This document shows, piece by piece, positions 47,952-56,996 of a stretch of DNA of 64,000 nucleotides. Numbering within the stretch: the stretch's first letter is position 1; each line of letters begins with the position of its first letter. Made by a program: the position numbers and the translations under genes. The stretch is from Pseudomonas fluorescens NCIMB 11764 (GTDB taxonomy: Bacteria; Pseudomonadota; Gammaproteobacteria; Pseudomonadales; Pseudomonadaceae), in the NCBI RefSeq assembly GCF_000293885.2, contig NZ_CP010945.1, positions 6,158,001 to 6,222,000 on the forward strand, given 5' to 3'. A model generated the notes under the pieces. It did not search any database and was not told the DNA's origin. It was given only the letters and a program-made list of their open reading frames with translations.

Positions 47952-48461
47952 TTACCGGGCGTGACGTGGGCCTGTAGTCGAGGGTTCCTGGGGAAGAGTA
48001 CGAGTATCCGAAACGAATGCTTTCGGGTCCATATGGAAGCGCTCGGCCAGGGCGAATGCCATTCTAGGGCTGATCGACCTATTGCCATTGAGAACCTTGG
48101 ACACCACGAATTTGTCGCCAATTTCGGGCAGATCCGAGCCGGTCAGTTCTAGTGTCTCCATCAAGTCCTTGATCAGTTGCACCGGTGTGATGGTGGCCTT
48201 GATCGCAGCGTTAAACGCGTTGAGGTGTTCGCCTTTCTTTTCGAAAGCCAGAATCGCGTCTTCAAGCTCGATAAGGATCCGCTCTTCATACTTGTTGAGT
48301 TCATGTCCGTCGGTCAGTTCATCAAGCAGTACAGTGGCCCGAGCGTAATCCTCTGGCCCCTCGATGCCGTTCACGAATTGACCACGCAGCTGCTCCAGAA
48401 GCATTTGAAGACTTTCGAGCGCAGCGCGCACGCTCAGCGAATTTTCAAGAACAGCGGTCAT
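47952..48461 (-). CDS. HigA-type HTH antitoxin-like protein (no toxin partner)
   Basis: 169 aa. The N-terminal ~100 residues resemble HigA antitoxin N-domains (DYARATVLLDELTDGHELNKYEERILIELEDAILAFE). The C-terminal HTH is MAFALAERFHMDPKAF preceded by KFVVSKVLNGNRSISP. GAGGA lies 7 nt before the ATG. The C-terminal tail (PSTTGPRHAR) ends where the repeat R1 begins, so its last residues may be a junction product. No higB-like gene lies before it. Confidence 0.75.
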   Translation of the reverse strand: MTAVLENSLSVRAALESLQMLLEQLRGQFVNGIEGPEDYARATVLLDELTDGHELNKYEERILIELEDAILAFEKKGEHLNAFNAAIKATITPVQLIKDLMETLELTGSDLPEIGDKFVVSKVLNGNRSISPRMAFALAERFHMDPKAFVSDTRTLPQEPSTTGPRHAR

Positions 48462-48536
48462 GGTTTTGTTCCTCTTTTGTTACTGGCGTACCACGCGGTA
48501 GCGGTATCGTAGTCAGCATGGCCGCTGGTTGGGCAG

Positions 48537-48947
48537 CTACCGTAATTTTGCTGCCGCCGTTTTTTTGGCAACACCCGCAGCGGGGTTGGTGAAATTGGGA
48601 GCCGACTGGTTTGCTGCAATCGGCTGCACGGTGAGTTCTACTCCTACTGCCATTAACAGCTTCTTGACAGTCTCAAAGCGAATTTTTGCCCCGCCTTGAA
48701 GGGATTTACAAAGGCTCTCTCGATCGACTCCCGCTTCTTGGGCAACCTTGTTCAAGCCTCGGGCTTTAACAACCTCGGCGAGCGCTTTCATGAATATTTG
48801 CGGGTCTTGAGCCATCATACTTTCAGCAAGATATGCGCTGATGGTTTCCGGGGTGTCGAGGAAGCACGAAGCTTCGTAGAGGCTGGTACCGGAAGTGTCA
48901 AGCTCGAGGATCGACATGTCCTCAGGATCAAATTTCGATTCGTTCAT
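48537..48947 (-). CDS. Addiction-module antidote-like HTH protein (no toxin partner)
   Basis: 136 aa. The core TISAYLAESMMAQDPQIFMKALAEVVKARGLNKVAQEAGVDRESLCKSLQGGAKIRFETVKKLLMAVGVEL fits the putative addiction-module antidote (HigA2-like) family. GAGG lies upstream at good spacing. It lies 75 nt before the HigA-like gene on the same strand. The normal partner, a Gp49/RelE-type toxin, is absent upstream. The Ala/Lys-rich C-terminus looks extended. Confidence 0.75.
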   Translation of the reverse strand: MNESKFDPEDMSILELDTSGTSLYEASCFLDTPETISAYLAESMMAQDPQIFMKALAEVVKARGLNKVAQEAGVDRESLCKSLQGGAKIRFETVKKLLMAVGVELTVQPIAANQSAPNFTNPAAGVAKKTAAAKLR

Positions 48948-49219
48948 CTCATTTACCTCTCAGGCGACAATCTCTTTTGCCCGCTTGATTCCTCTCATTT
49001 GGTCGGATTTTTCACTTCCCCTTAGAATTAGGTAAACAGTCTATTCAGTGACAAATTCTGTAATCCGGGTCGACAAAAACACGCACCTAGCTCACGCGGT
49101 CGCCTACCGGCTCGCCATCTCCCAAAAATGGCCTTCCCGGTCTCGGTTCAATCGCGATGAACAGTCGTCTTCCCTGCCCCCCCTCACACCGTCGAGCCAA
49201 CGGTTTAAATGGGGAGAGT

Positions 49220-49573
49220 TAAACATGTCGTCAGCGACCGATCCGGGTCCATTACTAACACGGTAGGCCTACCATACTCTGCTCACCGAATAGGGCGGCT
49301 TGCCGCTCGACAATCGGCGAAGCGTTACTGCCGAGATCTTCCAGGAGTCAGTGGCGGCAATGCCCCCATACCCTTCCCGCCAGGTCATCCCTTTGGCGTC
49401 AGTGCGCTCAACGTGCCCAATCGCCGAAGGGCGCATCGGCCTCAACATAGCGCACCGCCGACTGCACGTCGCGCCAACCGACGTACTCCATCAACGCCTT
49501 GCTGCTCCACTGGTTGCGACTGGCCCAGGTGGCAAAACCGCGGCGCAGTGAATGCGCGGTATAACCCTCGCCA
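49220..49573. repeat. Direct repeat R2 (intact integrase 3' end and flank)
   Basis: Second member of the 354-bp direct repeat pair with 47597-47950. Here the coding part is continuous with the full integrase. The ~190 bp beyond the stop is a candidate attachment-site region. Confidence 0.7.
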
Positions 49574-50316
49574 GCCACACCGCTGCGCAAAAACGCCAGA
49601 CGCAAAATTCGCGAGAGACTGTTCGGGTTGACCGGTTCCTCCGCTAAGTGACCCCAGCGATCGATGGCGCGAAATACCGGCCCTTGGTTAATGCCACTGA
49701 CCGCCAGCCAGTGCTGGTAGGCATCCACTGGGCAGAGCCGCTTCAGCGCCGGCACCACCAGTGTAAGACCGCGATGGTCGCGGTCGGTCTTACTGCTGGC
49801 GAGGAAGATGTCCAACGCTTGTCCTTCCCGCAGCTGAATATGCTCGACACGCAGCCGGCACAGTTCGTCACCCCGCAGCGCACGCCAAAAGCCCATTAGC
49901 ATCAAAGCCTGGTCCCGCGCCGCGCGCAGCCGCACCGCTAATTGATCCGAGGTCAATTGCCCGACCAACCCCTCGACGCACGCTTCCAACCTCTGTAACT
50001 GCAGCACTTCGGCTTGCTTGATCGGTTGCGGGTGCAACGCCTGAATGCCGCGCAGCACATCACGCACCCGCGACGCCTTGGTGGGGTCATCGAAGCCGTA
50101 CTGCTGGTGCCACTGGGCCAAGGCCGCCAGGTGCGTGCGCAGGGTATTGCTAGACAACTGAGCGCCATAGGCCGCCAGATAGCGTACGACGCTCTCACTG
50201 GAGGCCGGCAGTACCCCGCCCCACTCCACTTCAAAGTGTTCAACGGCTTGTGCATAGCGGCGCTGCGTACTGTCGCGTCGCGCCGCTTGCAGATACCGCT
50301 CGGCTGAATCGCTCAT
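49408..50316 (-). CDS. Tyrosine recombinase/integrase (XerC-like)
   Basis: 302 aa from the ATG at 50316 (GGAGG close upstream). The N-terminal SAM-like core-binding domain contains STQRRYAQAVEHFEVEW. The catalytic residues are Arg in FWRALRGDELCRLR, HSLRR (HxxR), Trp in VGWRD at the His/Trp position, and Tyr in SAVRYVEA. It is divergent from the KfrA-like gene with 172 bp between starts. A truncated copy of its last 55 codons lies at 47785, so this integrase or a relative acted here at least twice. Confidence 0.9.
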   Translation of the reverse strand: MSDSAERYLQAARRDSTQRRYAQAVEHFEVEWGGVLPASSESVVRYLAAYGAQLSSNTLRTHLAALAQWHQQYGFDDPTKASRVRDVLRGIQALHPQPIKQAEVLQLQRLEACVEGLVGQLTSDQLAVRLRAARDQALMLMGFWRALRGDELCRLRVEHIQLREGQALDIFLASSKTDRDHRGLTLVVPALKRLCPVDAYQHWLAVSGINQGPVFRAIDRWGHLAEEPVNPNSLSRILRLAFLRSGVAGEGYTAHSLRRGFATWASRNQWSSKALMEYVGWRDVQSAVRYVEADAPFGDWAR

Positions 50317-50488
50317 CTCACCTCCCGCATACCGCGATTTCGGGGCCCGGCCTCGAAAAATGCTTGTCACGTTCAAGAATTCAGCATTCTCGAACGCCAG
50401 TCCGTCCGAATTCCTGCCGTCCCAAAGGCAGGGTTACAGCTGTAAATGCATACTCCGTAAACCAGTACGAAATCGTCGGAGTCAGGCC

Positions 50489-51469
50489 ATGGCACGCGGA
50501 GGCATCAACAAGGCCGTGGTGCAAATCGCCCGCGAAGCGCTGCTCGCCCGCGGCCAGCACCCCAGCATCGACGCGGTGCGCGTGGAGCTGGGCAACACCG
50601 GTTCGAAGAGCACCATTCAGCGTTATCTGAAGGAGCTCGGCACCCGAGAGCAGGCGCTGCCGCCCACCCCCGACGAGGAACTGCACAGCTTTGTCGCCGG
50701 TTTAAGCGCTCGCCTCACGGTGCTGGCCGAACAGGCGGTCGCCGAGGATCGCCAGCGCCTGCAGCGGGATCGTTCGGCGTATGAGCAGCAGCGCTTGCAG
50801 CACCAGGCGCAACTCGATCACCTGCAGAGTGCTTACGCCGGCCTCGATCGTGAGCTGCAGGCCCTGCGCGAGCACGAGCGAACGCTCCAGGAGCAACTGC
50901 GCCAAGCGGACGGCGAATGCCAACGCTTGGGCCAGCTGGAACACGACCTGAACCAGCTGTTGCTCGAACGGACGACGTACCTCCAGTCGCTGGAGGACAA
51001 GCACCGCCAAGCTCGTGAAGCGCTGAAGCACTTTCGCCTGCAGCATCTGTCCCAGCGGGAGCAGGAAACCCAGCGACACGACGCGCAGGTTCAGCAGTTG
51101 CAACACGAGTTGCGGGCACTGCGTATCAGTCTGTCGGACAAGCAGGATGAACTCGCCCGCCTCTTCCAGGACAACGAACGGCTGGTCAGTGAATTGCGCC
51201 ACCAGGGCCAACAAGATCGGCAACGTGAACGTGCACTGCAGCAGTTACTGCAAAAAAACCAGGATCTGAAAGTCAGCGAGCACAGCGCGCAGGCGCGGAT
51301 CCAAACGTTGACCACCGAACACGCCAGCCTGCGCGAACGGGTCAAGCGTCATGTACTCACGGAGCGGCAGATCCGCCGCGAGTTAAGACTCCAGCGACAG
51401 CAGGTCACGCGCTTGCAGGCTCTGCTCAGCCACAGAACGCCGCCGTCATCGAAGGTTGGAGATTACTAG
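50489..51469 (+). CDS. KfrA-like DNA-binding coiled-coil protein
   Basis: 326 aa from the ATG at 50489 (GGAG 7 nt upstream). The N-terminal KfrA DNA-binding domain reads GINKAVVQIAREALLARGQHPSIDAVRVELGNTGSKSTIQRYLKE. From about residue 60 onward it is almost continuous Gln/Glu/Leu/Arg-rich coiled coil, ending LLSHRTPPSSKVGDY. KfrA proteins are plasmid nucleoid-associated repressors. Paired with a divergent integrase it may regulate excision or transfer of the element. Its 3' end overlaps the convergent gene by 44 nt. Confidence 0.85.
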   Translation: MARGGINKAVVQIAREALLARGQHPSIDAVRVELGNTGSKSTIQRYLKELGTREQALPPTPDEELHSFVAGLSARLTVLAEQAVAEDRQRLQRDRSAYEQQRLQHQAQLDHLQSAYAGLDRELQALREHERTLQEQLRQADGECQRLGQLEHDLNQLLLERTTYLQSLEDKHRQAREALKHFRLQHLSQREQETQRHDAQVQQLQHELRALRISLSDKQDELARLFQDNERLVSELRHQGQQDRQRERALQQLLQKNQDLKVSEHSAQARIQTLTTEHASLRERVKRHVLTERQIRRELRLQRQQVTRLQALLSHRTPPSSKVGDY

Positions 51470-52427
51470 GTTTCATTCCACCGACCACCTGCCGCCAAAG
51501 TCGAAACCCACCGCCATGGGCGTAGGTCAACACAACGACCTCGCGCAAACGTGGGTCCCTACCCCCTATCGCAAACTGGTCACGTCGATGTTGTTTAAGC
51601 CTCGCTTCGACTTTCAAAGCAATCTGCGGCGGAAGTCCAATCGGCACCGGTGGACCGACCGGCAGTGAGGCCGTTTGCCGCTGCATTTCTTGGTCGGGCC
51701 GGTAAACCTGCAAAAGGGTGCATGCATAAAGGTCCCAACCGGAGATCCACCCCTGATAGCGCATCCAGTTACCGTAGTGGTTGAAGGCCAGGCAGGCCTG
51801 CTCAAAGCAGGCGAAGTCTGAAGGCCAGCCATCGATGTCTTTGAGCAAATCGCGCTCATATAATTTGTTCAGTAACTCGTACAGCGGCTCACGGATGAAG
51901 CAGCAAGGTTCAGCCATACACACCAGGAGCAGGTAATTCAGAAAATGCGTACGCAACCAATTGCGGTGGGATTTAAATTGTCTGGAGGTCGAGCCCAATA
52001 GGGCGAGGACAAATCCCAAGTTGCGCCAGTCAGGGCAGACACAGAGTCGACGCATCAAGACGGGGCCAAGCGCCGGCAGCAGATACCCTTTTTTCAGGTG
52101 CAGTGTCTGCGCCAAATGATCGGTATGGCGGCGCTCATCCCAGAGTGTACTCAGGACCATCCATAGCGAATTGCTCCGGACGGACCACAACGCGGGAAAG
52201 TCCCTCAGCAACTCCTTCATACACCTGTCGTCGTGAAGCTCACTGCCCGTCAGCAACTGCGGCCACTTGTTGTTACGGGCCAAGTCTACCAACGGATGAT
52301 GCTGGTGTGCCCAAATGCAGCCACCTCGCGTCAAGGCCGGTCCGTTGTGCGGACATCCAAAATAGCTGCATAGGCTATGAGCAATCACACGGCCCCTCAG
52401 CTTATGGACCAACGATGAACAAGCCAT
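51426..52427 (-). CDS. Unrecognised 333-residue protein
   Basis: Long open frame of good coding character. Cys/His-rich near the N-terminus (LCSYFGCPHNGPALTRGGCIWAHQHH), which could bind zinc. The middle is rich in Leu, Trp and Arg (WSVRSNSLWMVLSTLWDERRHTDHLAQTL), and the tail is PPVPIGLPPQIALKVEARLKQHRRDQ. No signal peptide or clear membrane span. It converges on and overlaps the KfrA gene. I do not recognise the family. The association with integrase and KfrA suggests an element-specific accessory or defence role. Confidence 0.6.
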   Translation of the reverse strand: MACSSLVHKLRGRVIAHSLCSYFGCPHNGPALTRGGCIWAHQHHPLVDLARNNKWPQLLTGSELHDDRCMKELLRDFPALWSVRSNSLWMVLSTLWDERRHTDHLAQTLHLKKGYLLPALGPVLMRRLCVCPDWRNLGFVLALLGSTSRQFKSHRNWLRTHFLNYLLLVCMAEPCCFIREPLYELLNKLYERDLLKDIDGWPSDFACFEQACLAFNHYGNWMRYQGWISGWDLYACTLLQVYRPDQEMQRQTASLPVGPPVPIGLPPQIALKVEARLKQHRRDQFAIGGRDPRLREVVVLTYAHGGGFRLWRQVVGGMKPSNLQPSMTAAFCG

Positions 52428-53468
52428 GGCACATCATCCCTTTCAGCGTTTAACACCTGCAGTGAAGCACACAGCTGTCCAAAGAAAGCGCGCGCTACAG
52501 CGGCAAACGCAACATGCGTTAATAACACGGCGCAAAAAGACAGGCGACATCAACAAGATAGGAACCGCTGTTCAACAACAGTTTGGACGTCGATCTCCGA
52601 TGAAGAATGGCGTTGAATAATGTTAACAACGCAACAAGATCAGCAAACCGCTGCAACGTGCTGGGAGTGCCACCATCATGAGCACCATACTTGTTCGGTA
52701 TCGTTTACGAAAAGAAACGACTCGACGTCGCGCCAGTGCAGAATCGGCCTTTAGCTCGCCTCGTCTACGGCCCCCGCTAGCGATCTCTCCACTCTCATCA
52801 ATCACTCAACCTGAGCGCGACGAAGCGCTTCGGCCCCACGCCTTTCCTTTGCGAACAACGCTGTCGCTGGCCAACCTCCATCACTGCCCCAATCCGTCTC
52901 AACAGGCCAATATGCCCCCCAACCTGAATTTGTTGCGCTGGGATAGTTTCGTATTCGCGAGAAAGTTTTCTCGCGAATACGAACATGGCTTTCTCAGCTT
53001 CTTGCTAAGCGCGCTCGGGATAAAGGTCAGCGTCGAAATGCTGTCGTCATGTGCACCCGACACTCATGTCCGCGAACCTATGGGTGGGCCTATGCAAATC
53101 GTAATACTGTCCGATACACAGACACGCCTTGTACACGGGGCACACATTTGCGCTGGGAATGCGGTGTGCGAGTGGATAATTGGTATGGTCGAAGCCTTGG
53201 CGAATCACCCCAATAGCCAGCCTGGCCGAACTCGGCCGTCAACAATTGCCCGCGGAGCAAGCATGCTTCCCCCCCAACGAACCAGCGGTCAAGTGCTGGA
53301 TTACATGAACTGAAAAGGCTGCGTCGCTTCGCTCCTAAGCATGTCGATGAACCTCTTCGCTATTGCCTGGACAATAGCCCCGAGTTCCCCAATATCAGTT
53401 CTTTACTTGAGGGCTTTGGCGGTGAGTGATGTGGACCAACCATCGCTAACACTCTCGGAGCCCAATCC
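52428..53468. other. Gene-poor kilobase upstream of tnsA
   Basis: About 1 kb. Frames on both strands exist, the longest being 211 codons plus-strand at 52678-53313, but it overlaps a perfect 36-nt palindrome and has no ribosome-binding site, so I do not call it. It should include the transposon end nearest tnsA and its TnsB-binding sites, but I could not identify those repeats. Confidence 0.4.
52948..52983. repeat. Perfect 36-nt inverted repeat
   Basis: TTCGTATTCGCGAGAAA (52948-52964) is followed after two bases by its exact inverse complement ending at 52983. It is not followed by a T run. It may be an operator, a resolution site or an extrusion hairpin in the DNA before the Tn7-like genes. 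Confidence 0.8.
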
Positions 53469-54116
53469 ATGGTTACTCCATTTGATCGGAATGAGCCACA
53501 TTCGGGCTATACGCTCGAACCGAGCAAACCGTTGGCGTTTGGAAAACCCCGCAAGCTGGTGACCTTCGTTGCCTCGCGCAAGAACCAAGTCTCCATAGGC
53601 TGCGAGAGCTTACTGGAGGCTGATTTTTGCATTCATCTGGAATATCAAGCAGCTATCGCCGCCTACCAATCGCAGCCCTTCACCATCTGCTTCACCGGGT
53701 CGAAATCCCGCTATACCCCTGATTTTCTTGCAACAATGGTGGACGGTGGCCAGGTTGTGTACGAGGTAAAAAGCTGCGCGGGTGCGCGCAATCGAAGATG
53801 GCAAACACGGCGTGCCGTACTGGAGCAACTGTTTAGCCGAAACGGCTTGCGGTTCGAATGCGTTGAAGAGCGTCAGTTTTGCCATCCTGTCCAGATCCAA
53901 AACCTTCGCACGCTTTACCATTTGGGCTACAACGGCAGCCTCGCCAGGGTGCCGTACATGCTTCGCCTACTGCGCGAACAAACACAAAGGAGTGCGTCGA
54001 TCACGTTTTTGCTGAAACAGGGAGTTTCGCAGGCTGACATCACCTGTGCACTGTTTCACCAACGGCTGCATTGCAATCTGCAACGCCCGCTGAACTTACT
54101 CAGCCGTGTGTGGTGA
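53469..54116 (+). CDS. tnsA: TnsA-like transposon endonuclease
   Basis: Cuts the 5' ends of the transposon during cut-and-paste transposition. 215 aa. The restriction-endonuclease-like core has E50 (CESLLEADF), D85 (RYTPDFLATM) and E99-V-K101 (VVYEVKSCAG), in the order of the TnsA active site. The C-terminal part resembles the TnsA C-domain that contacts TnsC. GGAG lies 8 nt before the ATG. It is the first gene of a tightly packed tnsABC-tniQ set. Confidence 0.88.
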   Translation: MVTPFDRNEPHSGYTLEPSKPLAFGKPRKLVTFVASRKNQVSIGCESLLEADFCIHLEYQAAIAAYQSQPFTICFTGSKSRYTPDFLATMVDGGQVVYEVKSCAGARNRRWQTRRAVLEQLFSRNGLRFECVEERQFCHPVQIQNLRTLYHLGYNGSLARVPYMLRLLREQTQRSASITFLLKQGVSQADITCALFHQRLHCNLQRPLNLLSRVW

Positions 54117-54121
54117 ATGTG

Positions 54122-56014
54122 ATGAACAGTCTGGAGCTCAACGTCGGCGAGCATTACCAATATTGCGGTTCCGATTACCAGGTGGTCGCGGCCCAAGGCA
54201 ATCGCTATCAGCTGCGCTCTCTGAAATTCAGCAAGCAAATCGTGATTCAGTCGTATGAGCGCCTGGTGAGCGCCTGGCGGAATGGCACCTTGGTCAAAAC
54301 CCAGGAGGCACCGTTTGCTCCGCGGGTTGACCTGATCGTCGACGCATTGAATGCACGCCAGCAGAACATCATGGCTAAACGGCTGGCTTATGTACTACCC
54401 GTGTTGGAGCGCTGGGGCGGCCGCCTGCCTCGCCAGCCGGTGCTTACTTTGCTCTCCGAAATTGCCGAACAGAGGGGCGAAGCGAGGCCGAGCTACGGTG
54501 CCCTTTACCTATGGATAAGAGCCTACCTGAGCATGGGCGAAAATAAGCTCGCTCTCGTGCCCCGAACCCGGAGTTCGCCAACCCGGCGTGTTTTCAGGCA
54601 GCCAGAGGTTGTGCAAGAACTCATCCAGCTCAACTTGGCTCAATTGTTCTTTAAGCTTACGCCGTGCAAGAAAACCGACCTTATTAGTGCCATCCAATGC
54701 TCAATTAACGCCTGCAACGAAAAACGGCCTCCACACGATCAGCTCGCCTGTCCGTCGACCAGTACGCTATACCGAATCATTACAGAATTGGACCGGTACG
54801 AGACCGACCGCCATCAGCTCGGTTACCGTCGAGCCATCAGAAGGCAAAAATGGAGCAAAAAATGTAGGCGGCCATTGGAGCTCTTTAACCTCGTCGAAGG
54901 CGATACGCATGAGCTCGATGTGGAAACCGTCGATAAGGACGGCCACCTGATCGGACGCCTTTACTTGACTGCACTGATAGAAGTGAGAACTCGGGTAATC
55001 ACAGGATGGGACATCTCCTACAACCCGCCCAGCACCGAAAAGACGATGCGCGCGCTGAAACATTCACTGTTGAGTAGTAATCCCTATGGAGGACTGGCTC
55101 GCCGTTATCGTCTGGACAATGGAAGCGAATTCGCCAATGCCCGCTTGAAAAGCGTACTTCAGGACCTTGGCGGTGACGTGACCTACTGTGAACCGGGTAA
55201 TCCAGATCAAAAACCGCACATCGAAAGTTTCTTCAAGACCTGGACCACATCCATCGCCCATTGCATGCCCGGTACGACTTTTTCGGGACCAAATCCTTAT
55301 GACTCCGAAGCCAATGCCACCCTCACCCAGGAGGACGTCATGAAAAATTTCGAAGATTGGATCGTTACTGCCTACCATCCAGGATTCCAGGATGGCTTGG
55401 GCAAATCACCTCAGGAAGCCTGGGACGAAGACCAGGCCAATACTCTCGCGTTCGAACAGAAAAGATACAACGAGGAAGACCTTAATCGCCATCTGCTGTG
55501 TGTCGCTTACGTCAAACCAAACAATGGCCGGTTGCGCTTCAAAGGGCTCGCCTGGACGGGCCCTGCGGTGAGTTATCTGGCCACCCAGCATTCCGGAAAA
55601 CCTAGGTCGTTGCGGCTGCTCTATGACATTTCCGAGCTGGGCAAGGCCTGGGTCTGCGACCCTAGTTCGTCAAGCGAACTCTTCGAGGTCATGGCGGTTG
55701 ATCCCGATTATCAAAAGGGTTTGACCATGCACCTTCATGAAATGATCAAGGCCCGGCTCAGAGCCAGAAAGCAATCACCTAGCTATAGTGCCGCACGCGA
55801 GGCGCGGGTTCAGATATTACGAGAACTGGCCAGCGCGAAAACCAAAACCCAAAGGAAAATACGGAAACGCGCGGAGGAGCGTGGCGACTTCAACGCGAGG
55901 CCGAGCTTGCCCGCCCCTTCAGTGGCTCTGGAGGATGACAGCAACAGACGTTATCAATTCCATCCTGATACCCCATCGGATTATTCGAGCGTGGTGACCA
56001 AACATGATCGATGA
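54122..56014 (+). CDS. tnsB: TnsB-like DDE transposase
   Basis: Binds the transposon ends and catalyses 3' cleavage and strand transfer. 630 aa if started at the ATG at 54122; an adjacent GTG is possible. The DDE triad is D266 (HELDVETVD), D332 (RLDNGSEFANA) and E368 (KPHIESFF), with 35 residues between the last two. The N-terminal DNA-binding helices and a basic C-terminus (about 580-600) fit TnsB. It starts 5 nt after tnsA and overlaps tnsC by 11 nt. Confidence 0.92.
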   Translation: MNSLELNVGEHYQYCGSDYQVVAAQGNRYQLRSLKFSKQIVIQSYERLVSAWRNGTLVKTQEAPFAPRVDLIVDALNARQQNIMAKRLAYVLPVLERWGGRLPRQPVLTLLSEIAEQRGEARPSYGALYLWIRAYLSMGENKLALVPRTRSSPTRRVFRQPEVVQELIQLNLAQLFFKLTPCKKTDLISAIQCSINACNEKRPPHDQLACPSTSTLYRIITELDRYETDRHQLGYRRAIRRQKWSKKCRRPLELFNLVEGDTHELDVETVDKDGHLIGRLYLTALIEVRTRVITGWDISYNPPSTEKTMRALKHSLLSSNPYGGLARRYRLDNGSEFANARLKSVLQDLGGDVTYCEPGNPDQKPHIESFFKTWTTSIAHCMPGTTFSGPNPYDSEANATLTQEDVMKNFEDWIVTAYHPGFQDGLGKSPQEAWDEDQANTLAFEQKRYNEEDLNRHLLCVAYVKPNNGRLRFKGLAWTGPAVSYLATQHSGKPRSLRLLYDISELGKAWVCDPSSSSELFEVMAVDPDYQKGLTMHLHEMIKARLRARKQSPSYSAAREARVQILRELASAKTKTQRKIRKRAEERGDFNARPSLPAPSVALEDDSNRRYQFHPDTPSDYSSVVTKHDR

Positions 56015-56996
56015 ATCGAAAGTACAAGCCATGGTCGAATTCAATAAACAGACCGTGTTCTTCCCCAGCTATCAGTTTGCCTACTCCCAGCTTTCCAAAG
56101 CCGTGGAAGCCACTGAAATACGTAAAACGGCAAGCTGCGCCTTCATCATAGGGCCGTCCGGCTCCGGAAAATCTCGTCTGTGCGAGCTGTTCACCGGCAC
56201 CTTTAATCCGCCGTATATAGAGTGCGATAAAGACGGCATATACAAAATTATAACCGCGCTCTACTGCATCGTGCCTGCCCCGGTGACGATCAAGGGGATA
56301 TGCACTACGTTACTCAAAGCGCTGGGCGTTTACCCTGCTCACGGGGACGTGCATGCGCTTAACGAATTACTCCTAGATCGTCTAAAAAAATGCCGGGTCA
56401 GAGTCGTAATTTTGGACGAAATCCAGCGCCTGTTGAAACCGGAAGCGGAGAAATCACGCGGCGTGACCTTGGATTGGCTGGTAACACTACTGAGCAAGAG
56501 CGAGATCCCCATCATGCTGGCAGGCACCGAAGAGTGCAAGCTTCTACTTAAGGAACAAAAAAAACAACCTCATTCACCGTTCATCAGAAGATACTGCTAC
56601 GTCGCGTTCCTAAAGCATTTCAAATTCAGCGAGCTCGAAACATCTGAATACCACATGACGCTTAGGGTTCTGGATCAGCAGCTGTTTAAGCTAATGAAGT
56701 TTGTAGGCGATGTTCATCTGCACGAACTGATGATCATGGCGCCGCTCTACGTTGCGAGCGTAGGAAACCTGGAATACCTTCGACAAGTCGTGCACGAAGC
56801 GGTTATTAGCGCCTTAACCCGCAACGCAACTACTCTTACTCGCCAGGACTTCTTCGAGGCCTGCCAATGCCTGAATCTACCCGAACAGCTCAGTGAGACA
56901 ACAAATCCGTTCACTTTGACGCTGAGTGAGTGTCTTGCGTTGATAGCGGCGCACATCGATGAACAAGCTCATCTTCGTACCAATTCCGCTCGCTGA
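56004..56996 (+). CDS. tnsC: TnsC-like AAA+ regulator ATPase
   Basis: ATP-dependent adaptor that polymerises on target DNA and links TniQ/TnsD to TnsAB. 330 aa. Walker A is GPSGSGKSRL (about residues 50-59), Walker B is VVILDEIQRLL, and a sensor-like MLAGTEE follows. Both ends overlap neighbours (11 nt with tnsB, 38 nt with tniQ), so expression is coupled. Confidence 0.9.
   Translation: MIDESKVQAMVEFNKQTVFFPSYQFAYSQLSKAVEATEIRKTASCAFIIGPSGSGKSRLCELFTGTFNPPYIECDKDGIYKIITALYCIVPAPVTIKGICTTLLKALGVYPAHGDVHALNELLLDRLKKCRVRVVILDEIQRLLKPEAEKSRGVTLDWLVTLLSKSEIPIMLAGTEECKLLLKEQKKQPHSPFIRRYCYVAFLKHFKFSELETSEYHMTLRVLDQQLFKLMKFVGDVHLHELMIMAPLYVASVGNLEYLRQVVHEAVISALTRNATTLTRQDFFEACQCLNLPEQLSETTNPFTLTLSECLALIAAHIDEQAHLRTNSAR

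Noticed and set aside
52678..53313. 211-codon plus-strand frame before tnsA
   Set aside because: No ribosome-binding site, no recognisable domain, and part of its coding would be set by the 36-nt palindrome, so coding cannot be supported.
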